Part shown: positions 43,671 through 53,174 of the stretch, piece by piece
Layout: each line of letters starts with the position of its first letter
How positions within the stretch are numbered: position 1 is the first letter of the stretch
Made by a program: the position numbers and the translations under genes
Source of the DNA: an uncultured Pseudomonadota bacterium
GTDB lineage: Bacteria > Pseudomonadota > Gammaproteobacteria > Burkholderiales > SG8-39
Direction of reading: 5' to 3'
Assembly (NCBI GenBank): GCA_903921325.1
Contig: CAIXPL010000016.1
Location: 310,001-374,000, forward strand
DNA length: 64,000 nt
The notes under the pieces: model-generated
What the model was told of the DNA's origin: nothing
Database searches by the model: none
What the model saw: only the letters and a program-made list of their open reading frames with translations

Positions 43671-44642
43671 ATGAAGCAGTTCGTTGGCGCATCCCTTGTC
43701 TTCGCGGCAATCTGGGTGTCGGTTTGCAGCAACGCCGTCTTCGCATGGCCTGATCGTCCCATTCGCCTGGTCGTGCCCTATGCTGCCGGCGGCGTCGGCG
43801 ATATTTCGTTTCGGGTGCTATCCCTCGCCCTGGAAGAGCGGATCGGGCAGCGGTTTGTGCTCGACAATCATCCGGGTGCATCGGGCAATCTGGGCGCTGC
43901 CGAAGTGATGCGCGCGGTACCCGATGGCTACACGCTATTGCTCGGGGCGATCAACAATTTTGCGACCAATCAATTCCTTTATCGCGACATGGGGTTTGAT
44001 CCCCTGAGTGCGTTCGAGCCGATCGCGCTTCTCTCGCTTGCGCCCAATGTCGTGGCGATTACACCGGGCTTGCCGGCGCGCAATCTGAGCGAACTGGTGA
44101 GTTACGCGCAGGCGCATCCGAATGCGCTTAATTTTGGATCACCGGGTATCGGTACACCGCCGCACCTGAGTGCAGAGTTCTTTGCCACGTTGGCTGCCGT
44201 TCGCATGGTGCATGTGCCGTTCAACAGCACACCGCAAGTGATGATTGCCTTGCAGCAGGATAGTGTCCAGTTGTCGTTCTACACGCTCAGTCCGGTGTTT
44301 CCGCTGATTCGTGGTGGCAAGCTGCGGCCACTGGCGGTGGCTGCACGCGAGCGGCTGGCTGCCCTGCCGGGCACGCCGACATCAGCCGAGTCAGGATTTC
44401 CGCAGCTCATCAGTTCCAGTTGGCAGGCGATCGTGGCCCCGCGTGGTACCGACCCGCAGATTCTCGATCGCTTGAATCGGGACATTCGCACGGTGCTTGC
44501 CACTCCTGAGGCAAAGGCGCGCTATGCCGAGATGGGCATGGTGGGCGGCGATCTCGGCCGCGCCGAATTTGCTGCCTTCATGCGCTCGGAGGCCGAGCAC
44601 TGGCGCAAAGTGATTCAAGCCGCCCACATCGATCCGCAGTAG
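43671..44642 (+). CDS. Bug/TctC-family periplasmic binding protein (323 aa)
   Basis: A short signal peptide (about 1-25, ending V-F-A) is followed by WPDRPIRLVVPYAAGGVGDI, the archetypal Bug mature start. V-P-D-G-Y-T-L-L-L-G (about 84) and N-F-G-S-P-G-I-G-T-P-P-H-L-S (about 153-166) complete the ligand site. Length is standard. It sits 18 bp after the TauE/SafE permease gene and is probably co-transcribed. No TctA or TctB genes are present, so it may bind its ligand for a distant transporter, for the adjacent permease, or for signalling. Confidence 0.92.
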   Translation: MKQFVGASLVFAAIWVSVCSNAVFAWPDRPIRLVVPYAAGGVGDISFRVLSLALEERIGQRFVLDNHPGASGNLGAAEVMRAVPDGYTLLLGAINNFATNQFLYRDMGFDPLSAFEPIALLSLAPNVVAITPGLPARNLSELVSYAQAHPNALNFGSPGIGTPPHLSAEFFATLAAVRMVHVPFNSTPQVMIALQQDSVQLSFYTLSPVFPLIRGGKLRPLAVAARERLAALPGTPTSAESGFPQLISSSWQAIVAPRGTDPQILDRLNRDIRTVLATPEAKARYAEMGMVGGDLGRAEFAAFMRSEAEHWRKVIQAAHIDPQ

Positions 44643-44712
44643 CGGCCCCATCGAACCTTGATCGGGTCCTATATCGAACGGCACTATCGGCGGGCTGACG
44701 TTTGCACAGAGT

Positions 44713-45237
44713 TCAGGATGCGAGCGCGTGGCGGCCAGTATCGTGGCCGCGTTGGTCCACCAATGTCGTTTCCTTTGTGATATTGACGCGCATTGCCGTC
44801 TGAGCGACTTCAACCAAAGGGTGCGGCACGGGATATTGCCGCACACTCAAGAAATCGAGAATGAGCGCAAGGTGCCAGAGCGCCGCGCTGCCAATATGCA
44901 TGGGCGCCGGAAAACTCTCACTATGGGTCAACATGAGCTTGCGCATGTTTTGGCGAGAGAAACCGACCATGTCAGCGACTTCAGTGAGACCCACAAGATC
45001 CGGAGTGACTTCTATCAGAACTGCTCCAGGGAGGGCCTTTTTCACCTGAGCGATAGCGCTTTGGATCGCCTCGTCTGAGGAAATCGCTTCTCGATCGAAT
45101 TGCAGACCTAGATGGCCCGCAACGCCAAGACCTGCGAGCGCGTCCGTACAGCCCGCCTCGCCCAGACGTTCCACGAGATCCTTATGGTTTGCATCTCTTG
45201 GATCCAGCTTGAACTGCAATGTGAATTGATATTCCAT
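44713..45237 (-). CDS. Small DNA-binding (HTH) protein of unknown role (174 aa)
   Basis: The N-terminal half (about 1-85) is an alpha/beta domain with F-T-L-Q-F-K-L-D and L-V-E-R-L-G-E-A-G-C-T-D-A-L-A-G-L-G. The next part carries a helix-turn-helix-like segment L-T-E-V-A-D-M-V-G-F-S-R-Q-N-M-R-K-L (about 84-101), then S-F-P-A-P-M-H-I-G-S-A-A-L-W-H-L, a pattern I associate with AlpA/MerR-like site recognition. I have seen this arrangement in uncharacterised proteobacterial DNA-binding proteins. It stands alone, 80 bp upstream of no clear partner, and could regulate the neighbouring Bug genes, but that is a guess. Confidence 0.65.
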   Translation of the reverse strand: MEYQFTLQFKLDPRDANHKDLVERLGEAGCTDALAGLGVAGHLGLQFDREAISSDEAIQSAIAQVKKALPGAVLIEVTPDLVGLTEVADMVGFSRQNMRKLMLTHSESFPAPMHIGSAALWHLALILDFLSVRQYPVPHPLVEVAQTAMRVNITKETTLVDQRGHDTGRHALAS

Positions 45238-45315
45238 GGTTTCACTCGTTGTCAGGCTCTTTGCCTTCGTTGCCGGACTTTGACTGACCTGACGATGGGT
45301 GCGGTGCGCGCTTAT

Positions 45316-46176
45316 TTAGCGGGCGTCGATCAAGCGGCCAAACATCTGGTCGTCCTCGTCCATGTAGCGCTCGAAATCATCGCCGAGCCGCCAGCCCAGG
45401 CTGTAGCCCGCTTTGGCACAAGCGGCCGTGAAAGCCGGGTCATCGCGAACCTGCATGAGGGCATCCAGCAGCTGTGCGCGCCTGGCAGGGGCGAGCCCAG
45501 CCGGCGCCACCAGCCCGCGCCAGTGCGCCACCGACCAATCGACTCCGATGGCCTCCTGCACCGTCGGCACGTCGGGGAATAGCGGGTGACGGACCGGTGC
45601 CATGGTGGCAAGGGGGCGGATCTGCCCGGAGAAGATCAGCTCCGGGGCTTCGACCATCGGCACCGGGGCCACTGCCACTTCACCGGCGAGCATGCGGGCA
45701 ATGCCTTCCTCGCCGCTGATTGTGGGCACCCATTGCAAATGGTTGCGATCGATACCGGTTCGTTCAAGCAGCCCGTCCAGGGCAAATTTCCAAACTCCGA
45801 AATCGGGTGAGCCAGAGCCCCGGACCATGTCTGCGCGAATCGCCGCGAGAAACGCATCCAGGGTCTGCCACGGCGAGTCGGCACGCACGATGATGGCTGC
45901 GGCTTCCACATAGGGCACAGCGAGCGCGGTGTAATCCCGCCACGTGAGTGGGGTGACAGCGGCGTGCCAATGCATCATGCCGATTTCGCCGGTGATCATC
46001 CCCAGTGTGTTGCCATCGGGTGCGGCGCTGGCGATGGCCGTATGGCCGGCCACGGCGCCTGTGCGGTTGATTACCTCAATGGGTTCACCGAGCACCCGCG
46101 CGAGTGCCGCCGCCAGCAGGCGACTGCGCTTATCAGTGCCACCGTGCTCGACATAGGGAACAATCAGTTGAATCAT
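45316..46176 (-). CDS. Bug/TctC-family binding protein lacking a signal peptide (286 aa)
   Basis: The sequence begins directly at the first mature strand (M-I-Q-L-I-V-P-Y-V-E-H-G-G-T-D-K) and continues with A-A-P-D-G-N-T-L-G (about 51-59) and the C-terminal lobe L-F-P-D-V-P-T-V-Q-E-A-I-G-V-D (about 195-209), so it is a complete Bug fold without an export leader. The start overlaps the preceding Bug gene stop (ATGA, 46173-46176), implying co-translation. It may act in the cytoplasm, be a decaying duplicate, or be co-exported; I cannot decide. Key loops differ from classical family members (E-H-G-G-T replaces A-A-G-G). Confidence 0.75.
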   Translation of the reverse strand: MIQLIVPYVEHGGTDKRSRLLAAALARVLGEPIEVINRTGAVAGHTAIASAAPDGNTLGMITGEIGMMHWHAAVTPLTWRDYTALAVPYVEAAAIIVRADSPWQTLDAFLAAIRADMVRGSGSPDFGVWKFALDGLLERTGIDRNHLQWVPTISGEEGIARMLAGEVAVAPVPMVEAPELIFSGQIRPLATMAPVRHPLFPDVPTVQEAIGVDWSVAHWRGLVAPAGLAPARRAQLLDALMQVRDDPAFTAACAKAGYSLGWRLGDDFERYMDEDDQMFGRLIDAR

Positions 46177-47273
46177 TGGGTCGTGCTCGCACCGTGTGCC
46201 TGCCGCGCAAACCGGATCACTTCACCGGCGCGAATCCGGTCCGCTTTGAGGAACGCAGCAAACTCCTCGGGTGTGCCCGGGGCCACTTCCAGGAAGCGCG
46301 AACTCAGGAACTCGGCAAACTTTGGCTCCGCGTACAGCTTTGTGACCTCGGCATTAAGGCGACTCACAATCGCATCGGGCGTGGCCGCCGGCATCACCAT
46401 TCCCCACCAGGGGCGCACGCCATAGCCACCTAACCCGGCTTCCGCCATGGTCGGTACATTGGGGAACTGCGCAACGCGCTGGCTGCTACCCACCGCGAGC
46501 GCCTTCACCTTACCGCTTTGCAGTCCTGCCAGAAAATTCCCCAACCCCAGGTAACCCAGTTCGACTTCGCCTGCGAGCACAGCCGAGGCAATGGGTCCAC
46601 CGCCCTTGTAAGGGACCGCCACCACATCCGTCTTCCAGCGATCGCGCAACCAGGTCAAAAAAAGATCCGGCGATGAATCGGGTCCCAGGGTGCCCAGATT
46701 CAGCTTGCCACTGCGCTCCTGCGCGAGCGTGCGCAGTTCGGCCACCGAATTGGCCGGCACTGCGGCATTGGCCACCAGCGCTTCCTGAACATAGAAGAGC
46801 AGGGTCACCGGTTTGAAATCACGATCGACGTCGTAGGGCAACTTGTCGTAGGTGTTGGGGTTGCTCGACAGCGCATCGACACTGAGAATGCAGGCGGTAT
46901 AGCCATCGCCCGCGGCATGGGCGCAGGCCTCGGCGGCGATGATCATATTGCCACCCGGTCGATTCTCAACCACCAGCGGTTGACCGAGCCGCTTGCTCAA
47001 TTCTTCGGCCATGGCACGCGCGACGATGTCGGTGAGACTGCCCGAGGCAATGCTGTGCAGCAGGCGTATGGGTTTATTCGGCCACGCAGATTGGGCCATT
47101 GCCGCACCGCTCACGATCATGACCGCAATGCCCAGCAGGACCCGCTGGAGCGCGCTTATGTGCGACGCTTGACCCTGGGTACGCGCTGGTTCACGCATTG
47201 CGCGGGCATGGGCGATCACTGGATGAATGCGCACCTGGCTGTGTGAGCGTTTGCCGATAAAGGTCAATCCCAT
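46173..47273 (-). CDS. Bug/TctC-family periplasmic binding protein (366 aa)
   Basis: A long leader (about 1-60) contains a hydrophobic stretch V-L-L-G-I-A-V-M-I-V-S-G-A-A-M-A-Q, and the mature protein begins W-P-N-K-P-I-R-L-L-H-S-I-A-S-G-S-L-T-D-I-V-A. L-N-L-G-T-L-G-P-D-S-S-P-D (about 187-199) and F-P-N-V-P-T-M-A-E-A-G-L (about 275) are usual family elements. The ATG at 47273 has GAGGAG upstream. It is followed, with a 4-bp overlap, by a second Bug gene without a signal peptide, an unusual tandem. It is divergent from the luciferase-like gene at 47429. Confidence 0.88.
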   Translation of the reverse strand: MGLTFIGKRSHSQVRIHPVIAHARAMREPARTQGQASHISALQRVLLGIAVMIVSGAAMAQSAWPNKPIRLLHSIASGSLTDIVARAMAEELSKRLGQPLVVENRPGGNMIIAAEACAHAAGDGYTACILSVDALSSNPNTYDKLPYDVDRDFKPVTLLFYVQEALVANAAVPANSVAELRTLAQERSGKLNLGTLGPDSSPDLFLTWLRDRWKTDVVAVPYKGGGPIASAVLAGEVELGYLGLGNFLAGLQSGKVKALAVGSSQRVAQFPNVPTMAEAGLGGYGVRPWWGMVMPAATPDAIVSRLNAEVTKLYAEPKFAEFLSSRFLEVAPGTPEEFAAFLKADRIRAGEVIRFARQAHGASTTQ

Positions 47274-47428
47274 GCTCTGGTCTCCTCGCCACTGTTGTTG
47301 GCGCACGGGTCAGGGACGCGCGCCGCTTTGACCGCGATGATGGACGAAGCCGCGGTGCGACTCAAGCGCTACTTTGAATCGATGCACTCGCAGATTAGAC
47401 TTCGCGTACTGCGCGTGAGGAGACGGTC

Positions 47429-48436
47429 TTGAAATTCGGCATTTTTGATCACCTGGATGACAACGGGCTGCCATTGGGCGAGCTCTATGCCAATCGGCTC
47501 AAACTGATCGAGGCATTTGATCGCAGTGGCATTCATGGCTACCACTCGGCTGAACACCATTTCACGCCGCTTGGCATGGCCCCCTCGCCATCGGTGTTTC
47601 TGTCTGCGGTGGCGCAACGCACCGAGCGGCTAGTGTTCGGTCCCCTGGTCTACACGCTGGCTTTGTATCATCCGGTGCGTCTTGCCGAAGAAATATGCAT
47701 GCTGGATCACCTGAGCGGCGGCCGGTTGCAACTGGGCGTTGGGCGCGGTGTATCGCCCGTTGAAATGGGTCTGTTCGGTGTACCGGTCGAGCAGGCACAG
47801 GCCAAGTACCTTGAGGCCTATGAGGTGCTGATGAAGGCACTCACCCAGCCCATCCTCGATCACGACGGCCCGCATTTTCAGTTCAAGGGCGTGCCGATGC
47901 TCATGCAGCCCCTGCAACGACCGCATCCTCCGCTGTGGTATGGCTTGGGCAACCCGGATGGGGTCGAGTGGGTGGCCAATCACGCGATCAATGTGATCAG
48001 CCTCTCGACGCCGGCGGTTGTGCGCAAGGTGACCGATGGCTATCGGGCCGCCTGGTCTGCAGCCGGACGCAGTGCTCAAGATTTACCGCGTTTGGGTACC
48101 CTGCGCCATATCGTGATTGCCCCTACCGATGAGGAGGCCCTCATCATCGCCCGTCGAGCCTATCGGCGCTGGCGCGCCAGTTTCTGGCACTTGTGGAATG
48201 CGTTTGGTGCGCGTCCGCGGTTTGCTGCCTATCCTGAAACCTTCGATGAGTTGATCGAGCAAGGGCAAGCGGTGGCGGGCTCACCGGCCACCGCGCTCAA
48301 AACGCTTGCCGAACAGACCAGCGCGGGCGGGGTGAACTATCTTCTGCTTGATCTCGCCTTTGGTGACCTCACGCCGCAAGAGTCGATGCGTACGCTGGAT
48401 CTTTTCTGGGCCGAGGTGGCGCCGGGGCTTGATTGA
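47429..48436 (+). CDS. LLM-class flavin-dependent monooxygenase (335 aa)
   Basis: A luciferase-family TIM barrel. Family signatures are Y-H-S-A-E-H-H-F (about 37-44), [20 protein letters not shown] (about 69-88), [16 protein letters not shown] (about 91-106) and P-L-W-Y-G-L-G-N-P (about 168). The start is TTG at 47429 after GAGGAGAC. The ABC transporter genes follow 71 bp downstream. The substrate is unknown, with an oxidative role in catabolism likely. Confidence 0.9.
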   Translation: MKFGIFDHLDDNGLPLGELYANRLKLIEAFDRSGIHGYHSAEHHFTPLGMAPSPSVFLSAVAQRTERLVFGPLVYTLALYHPVRLAEEICMLDHLSGGRLQLGVGRGVSPVEMGLFGVPVEQAQAKYLEAYEVLMKALTQPILDHDGPHFQFKGVPMLMQPLQRPHPPLWYGLGNPDGVEWVANHAINVISLSTPAVVRKVTDGYRAAWSAAGRSAQDLPRLGTLRHIVIAPTDEEALIIARRAYRRWRASFWHLWNAFGARPRFAAYPETFDELIEQGQAVAGSPATALKTLAEQTSAGGVNYLLLDLAFGDLTPQESMRTLDLFWAEVAPGLD

Positions 48437-48507
48437 TCGGCAACGGACTACTCAATCTGGCCCCAGTCGCCGTTCCACATTCCGCAGCTACAAGGCCCCA
48501 CGCCTCG

Positions 48508-49494
48508 ATGAATCCGATCCTCACCATTTCACATCTGAACAAGACTTTTGAGTCAGGCTTTCAGGCGCTCAAGGACATCAACCTGAGCATCGAGCGTGGG
48601 GAGATCTTTGCCCTGTTGGGTCAGAACGGCGCCGGCAAGACCACCTTGATCAGCATCATCTGCGGGATCGTGAATGCCACCTCGGGCACTGTGTCGGTCG
48701 CCGGGAAAGACATCGCCCACCACTATCGCGATGCGCGCTCGCTGATCGGCCTGGTGCCGCAGGAGCTCTACACCGATTCGTTTGAATCGGTCTGGAATAC
48801 CGTCAGCTTCAGTCGCGGTCTGTTTGGCAAGCCGCCGAATCCGGCCCTGATCGAGAAAATTCTCAAAGAGTTGTCCCTATGGGACAAGCGCGACAACAAG
48901 ATCATCACCCTCTCCGGCGGCATGAAGCGGCGCTTGATGATTGCCAAGGCACTGTCGCATGAGCCGCAGTTATTGTTTCTCGATGAGCCGACCGCTGGTG
49001 TTGACGTGAGCTTGCGCAAAGACATGTGGCAATTGGTGAAGGCGTTACAGACGGCCGGTACCACGATTATTCTCACCACTCACTACATTGAAGAGGCCGA
49101 GGAGATGGCCGATCGCATCGGCATCATCCGGAACGGCGAGCTCATTCTGGTCGATGAGAAGCTTGCTCTGATGAAAAAACTGGGAAAGAAAGAGCTGACG
49201 CTGCAACTGGCCGGTCCGCTTGATGCAATCCCGGCTGAACTCAATATCCCTGAACTATCGCTGTCGGCAAACCGGCTTGAGCTGAAATACACCTTCGAGT
49301 CGAGCGGCGAGGGCATGGGTGCCGCCGACGTGCTGCACAAACTGTCCACTCACGGAATTGTGTTCAAAGACCTGCAAACACGACAAAGCACGCTGGAGGA
49401 CATTTTTGTCGATCTGGTGAATGCAGGAGGGAAGGAAACCTCAGCTGCTCTGGCCCCCACCGCGACCACCGGGGAGGATCACCATGCTGCTTAA
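48508..49494 (+). CDS. ABC-2 type exporter ATP-binding protein (328 aa)
   Basis: An ATPase with Walker [13 protein letters not shown] (about 40-51), signature L-S-G-G-M-K-R-R-L (about 136-144) and Walker [14 protein letters not shown] (about 156-168), plus a C-terminal extension of about 100 residues typical of drug or polysaccharide ABC-2 exporters. I use the ATG at 48508; the frame is open 75 nt upstream to overlap the luciferase-like gene. The permease gene overlaps the end by 11 bp. The substrate is unknown. Confidence 0.93.
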   Translation: MNPILTISHLNKTFESGFQALKDINLSIERGEIFALLGQNGAGKTTLISIICGIVNATSGTVSVAGKDIAHHYRDARSLIGLVPQELYTDSFESVWNTVSFSRGLFGKPPNPALIEKILKELSLWDKRDNKIITLSGGMKRRLMIAKALSHEPQLLFLDEPTAGVDVSLRKDMWQLVKALQTAGTTIILTTHYIEEAEEMADRIGIIRNGELILVDEKLALMKKLGKKELTLQLAGPLDAIPAELNIPELSLSANRLELKYTFESSGEGMGAADVLHKLSTHGIVFKDLQTRQSTLEDIFVDLVNAGGKETSAALAPTATTGEDHHAA

Positions 49495-50251
49495 CTTGTA
49501 CGGGATTCGCGCGATCTACGAATTCGAAATGGCGCGCACCCGGCGCACCTTGATGCAAAGCATCGTGGCGCCGGTTATTTCGACCGCCTTGTATTTCATT
49601 GTCTTTGGATCGGCCATCGGCTCGCGCATCTCGCAGATGGAAGGCATTACCTACGGCGCATTCATTGTGCCCGGATTGATCATGCTGTCGCTGCTGACGC
49701 AGAGCATCTCCAATGCGTCGTTTGGCATCTACTTCCCCAAATTCACGGGCACGATTTACGAGATTTTGTCGGCACCACTGTCGCCGCTCGAGATCACGCT
49801 GAGCTACGTTGGCGCGGCAGCAAGCAAGTCCATCATCCTGGGATTGATCATTCTTGCCACCTCGGCGTTCTTTGTGCCGTTACGCATCGATCACCCGGCG
49901 TGGATGCTGCTCTACCTATTGCTTACCTCTGTCACCTTCAGCATGATGGGCTTCATCATCGGGATATGGGCCGATGGGTTTGAAAAGCTTCAGGCCATCC
50001 CACTTTTGATCGTCACGCCGCTCACCTTTCTGGGGGGCAGTTTTTATTCGATCTCGGTGTTGCCCCCGTTCTGGCAAAAAGTCGCCTTGTTGAATCCGGT
50101 GGTGTATCTGATCAGCGGCTTTCGCTGGAGTTTCTACAGCATCGAGGATGTCAGCTTGTGGTTGAGCCTGGGCATGACCGTGAGCTTCCTCATGGTGTCT
50201 GTGCTGGCCGTCATCTGGATCTTCAAGACCGGGTATCGACTGAAGAAGTAG
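49484..50251 (+). CDS. ABC-2 type exporter permease (255 aa)
   Basis: A six-helix ABC-2 permease (YadH/NodJ-like). It carries [18 protein letters not shown] (about 60-78) and the conserved [19 protein letters not shown] (about 180-198) near the C-terminal helices. It pairs with the ATPase encoded 11 bp upstream (overlap). Its stop lies 9 bp from the stop of the convergent DUF3261 gene, so this is the boundary between the accessory region and the aryl-polyene cluster. Confidence 0.93.
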   Translation: MLLNLYGIRAIYEFEMARTRRTLMQSIVAPVISTALYFIVFGSAIGSRISQMEGITYGAFIVPGLIMLSLLTQSISNASFGIYFPKFTGTIYEILSAPLSPLEITLSYVGAAASKSIILGLIILATSAFFVPLRIDHPAWMLLYLLLTSVTFSMMGFIIGIWADGFEKLQAIPLLIVTPLTFLGGSFYSISVLPPFWQKVALLNPVVYLISGFRWSFYSIEDVSLWLSLGMTVSFLMVSVLAVIWIFKTGYRLKK

Positions 50252-50268
50252 CAATTTGAATTATTGCT
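50250..50268. terminator. Possible bidirectional terminator hairpin between convergent genes
   Basis: AGCAAT and ATTGCT (50250-50255, 50263-50268) form a 6-bp stem around a 7-nt loop, spanning both convergent stop codons. The stem is AT-rich and there is no T-run, so a functional terminator is doubtful. Confidence 0.2.
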
Positions 50269-50824
50269 CCGCGCCCAGGGCGCGGTTGTCGATGCGCAGT
50301 CCCACTGCGGGGATCTCGATGCGCATGTGTTCGTAAGGTAGGCGAGCTCCTGTCCAGGATAGGATCAGCACATCGTTCTGACCACTACGGATGCTGCGGC
50401 GGTCTGTGGATTCAATGAGTTCAAGGCCGGCGCAGAGCCCTCGCCGAACGTCGTCCGCTGGCCAGGTGGCAATTTGCAGTAATGCAGGCAATAGCGTCGG
50501 ATCAAGTCGGCCTTTGACGGCGGGCGCAAGCTCTGCTCGCAGCAGAGAATCGCTCCACTCGATTTGAAACAGCGTTTGCCCCAGTGGACTGAGGCCGGCG
50601 ACGCGCAAGCCGGCAGGCCCGGAGGCGATACGCGTGATCATATGCAAGGTCTTGCCATTAACGGTGACCGTACTGGTCTGTTCCGTCGTGTATTCGGGCC
50701 AGGTGCCGGAGACCAGGCAATAGCTGCCACCGCCGGGCAGATGAGCGCAACGGTGATCGATCAGCGTGCAGGCGCTGATGGCAAGCAGTGCGAGGCCGAG
50801 CAGGGGCAGTCGGGCACGCTTCAT
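50261..50824 (-). CDS. DUF3261 lipoprotein of the aryl-polyene cluster (ApeN-like, 187 aa)
   Basis: A lipoprotein signal with lipobox A-I-S-A-C (about 15-19) is followed by a DUF3261-like beta domain: L-P-G-G-G-S-Y-C-L-V (about 29-38), M-I-T-R-I-A-S-G-P-A-G-L-R-V-A-G-L-S-P-L-G-Q-T-L-F (about 62-86) and a conserved W-x-x-x-x-x-R-x-G-L stretch. Proteins of this family occur beside MMPL and LolA-like genes in aryl-polyene clusters and probably help place the polyene lipid in the outer membrane. It is the last gene of the minus-strand cluster, 22 bp after the MMPL gene. Confidence 0.85.
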   Translation of the reverse strand: MKRARLPLLGLALLAISACTLIDHRCAHLPGGGSYCLVSGTWPEYTTEQTSTVTVNGKTLHMITRIASGPAGLRVAGLSPLGQTLFQIEWSDSLLRAELAPAVKGRLDPTLLPALLQIATWPADDVRRGLCAGLELIESTDRRSIRSGQNDVLILSWTGARLPYEHMRIEIPAVGLRIDNRALGAEQ

Positions 50825-50846
50825 CGTCCGTCTCAGAGCTTCAAGG

Positions 50847-53174
50847 TCATCGGCCGTCCCTGAGCGTCAAGCTCATCGGTGCCAGGGCGACGGCGGTTGC
50901 GATGCCCGATAGCAGCACAAGGCCAAACTGGTGCAGAGCGGGCATGCTTGAGAACGCCAGCAGTCCGAATGACAGCAGGGTCGTTGCTGCTGAGAGCAGT
51001 ACGCCGGCGAAGGAGGCCGGGGCGCGCTCACCCGCCTCGACGATGAAAATTGAATAATTGACGCCGACGCAGAGCACGAGCATCAGTGCCAGCAGCGAAA
51101 TGAGCGTCACCGGCACGCCAAGCCAGCCAAAAGAGCCGAGTGCGACGCCCAGTGCCACCAGAGTCGGAACGAGGACGGCCGCGCCCAGCCGAGGACCATA
51201 GCGCACCATCAACACAGCCAGCACGAGGAGCGCCGCGAGCAGCAACCACCATGCGACAAGATGACGGTATTGAGCAAACAGTGCAGAGACACTCGCTGGC
51301 TTATTGATCGCGCTGACCCCTGGCAGGCCGGCAGCAATCGCGGCCAGATCGAGCGTCGGGTCATCGCCTGACAGCGTAACGATCAATGCAGTGCCGCCGT
51401 TGGGGGTTTGCAGCATCTGATGTTGCATCGACTTCGCGATGGGCGCGTTGCGCCACTGGCCCAGTGTCAAAGGGGCGTCGTGTGCCAAGGCATCTTGCCA
51501 TTGCGTGGTGACGGTGCCGCGAAGTTCGCTGCGCGCGAAGAGCGGGGTTGTGCGTTCGGCAGGCAATACCCGGGCGAGCAGTTGACGGTTCTCGGCTTGA
51601 GTCTCCGGCGAGGGCACAAAAGCGGAGACCGCCGCATAGCCAGAGAGTACTTTGCCGACAAGCGGATGCAGCCGCGCGGTGAGCGCCTCCTCGCGCTGCA
51701 GTGCCTGCTCAGCAGTGGCACCCTCGACAAGAAAGAAGCGGTTGCCGCCGTTGGCGCCGGCCAGTGAACGGATACGATCCTCCTGTGTCACGAGCGATGC
51801 TGGCCGGGCGACGAGTTGGCGCACATCATCGTCCGTTGTCAGGCGCAACCAACCGGGCAATGACACCAGCAGCAAGGCCAGCGTGACACCAAGCACACGC
51901 CGCGGCGTGGCATGCGCCTGCCAGAGTTCGAGCAGGTGCTGCGGCAGCCGAATCGAGTGCGCCTGAGTGCGACCAGGTCGGTGTGCCAGCAAGGGGAGAA
52001 ACAGAACTACCGAGATCCACGCGGCACTGAGCCCGGCAAAGGCGAACAGCGCAATTTGCTGGATCGCCGGGAAGGGGGTGAGCGCAATCGCGCCATAGCC
52101 AATCAGGCTCGTCGCCAGCGCCACGCCCAAACCCGGCAGCATACGAGTGAGCGTCGACCTTGCTTGCCAGCGCTCGCCCGCATCAAGGCGGGCAGCGAAA
52201 TACTGAATGGCATAGTCGACTGCCTCGCCAATCAAACTGGCGCCGAAGACGAGGGTGATCAAGTGAATACGACCGCCCATCATGAGGACGGTTGCCAGCG
52301 CGCACGCGAGGCCGCACGCGACGGTGAGAAGACTGAATGCGAGCGGGCTGATTGAGCGAAACAGTAACCACATCATCAAAACGATTCCGGCGAGCGATCC
52401 ACCGCCGATGACATCGACTTCACGCTTCGCACTGGTGCGCGCCGCCTCAGCGTAGAAGATTGCACCTGTGCGCAGCAACGTGGTTCGCGTAATCGCCGCG
52501 TCCATTTGCGATTCGGCCGCATTGACCGCCGTGACAACCCGCGACTGGGTTGCTGCATCGAAGGCACCGCCGACGGGTTCGGCAATGACCAGGACCCAGG
52601 TTGCCTCTTTATCGGTCAGACTCAACAGGCCGTCGTGAATGCCCATGCGCGACTGCATCAGCGGCAGCTGACCGAGCCAATGCTGGAAAAACCCAAAGGG
52701 GTCGATGGCCAGATCGGTGGCAATCCCTGTCGGAAAAGGTTGGTACAGTCGCCGCAGCAGAGTCGCTTCCGGGCGGTAATCGGGTCGAATCAAGGCCTCT
52801 TTATCGTTTGCCGTCAGGAGGCCGGCGCGATAGGGCTGGTAGATCTCGATGAGCGACTGAGGGTCAGTGCGCGGGGCCTCGACAATCACCCGCGAGAAGG
52901 CCGACGAGCTCTCCAGGTGTGCGCAGAACATGCGCGCGGCGCGTCCCGCGCTGGCCGCATTGGCGTGGCCGACGAGAAACAGAACGCGCTCGCCGAGTTG
53001 TCCGCTCAGCGACTTGAAGGCGGATTCTGCGATCAACGTCTGCTCTGTACGCGGTAGCAGCGCCAGAAGATCGGTCTCAATCGGGGCAGAGTTGGCGAAG
53101 CGTTCAGCAACAAAAGCGCCAGCGGCGAGTACCAGTGCCAGCCAGGCAATTGCAGCAATGTGGCGTGCGCGCAC
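50847..53174 (-). CDS. MMPL/RND-type exporter of the aryl-polyene cluster (ApeM-like, 775 aa)
   Basis: An MMPL superfamily transporter with 12 hydrophobic segments in two halves, each with a large periplasmic domain (about 30-250 and 430-620). First-half motif I-G-E-A-V-D-Y-A-I-Q-Y (about 313-323) and second-half C-V-G-V-N-Y-S-I-F-I-V (about 700-710) are the paired helix-4/10 regions expected to carry proton-relay residues. Such exporters move lipids across the inner membrane; here the likely cargo is the aryl-polyene lipid. The GTG start overlaps the stop of the LolA-like gene by 1 nt. Confidence 0.9.
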   Translation of the reverse strand: MRARHIAAIAWLALVLAAGAFVAERFANSAPIETDLLALLPRTEQTLIAESAFKSLSGQLGERVLFLVGHANAASAGRAARMFCAHLESSSAFSRVIVEAPRTDPQSLIEIYQPYRAGLLTANDKEALIRPDYRPEATLLRRLYQPFPTGIATDLAIDPFGFFQHWLGQLPLMQSRMGIHDGLLSLTDKEATWVLVIAEPVGGAFDAATQSRVVTAVNAAESQMDAAITRTTLLRTGAIFYAEAARTSAKREVDVIGGGSLAGIVLMMWLLFRSISPLAFSLLTVACGLACALATVLMMGGRIHLITLVFGASLIGEAVDYAIQYFAARLDAGERWQARSTLTRMLPGLGVALATSLIGYGAIALTPFPAIQQIALFAFAGLSAAWISVVLFLPLLAHRPGRTQAHSIRLPQHLLELWQAHATPRRVLGVTLALLLVSLPGWLRLTTDDDVRQLVARPASLVTQEDRIRSLAGANGGNRFFLVEGATAEQALQREEALTARLHPLVGKVLSGYAAVSAFVPSPETQAENRQLLARVLPAERTTPLFARSELRGTVTTQWQDALAHDAPLTLGQWRNAPIAKSMQHQMLQTPNGGTALIVTLSGDDPTLDLAAIAAGLPGVSAINKPASVSALFAQYRHLVAWWLLLAALLVLAVLMVRYGPRLGAAVLVPTLVALGVALGSFGWLGVPVTLISLLALMLVLCVGVNYSIFIVEAGERAPASFAGVLLSAATTLLSFGLLAFSSMPALHQFGLVLLSGIATAVALAPMSLTLRDGR

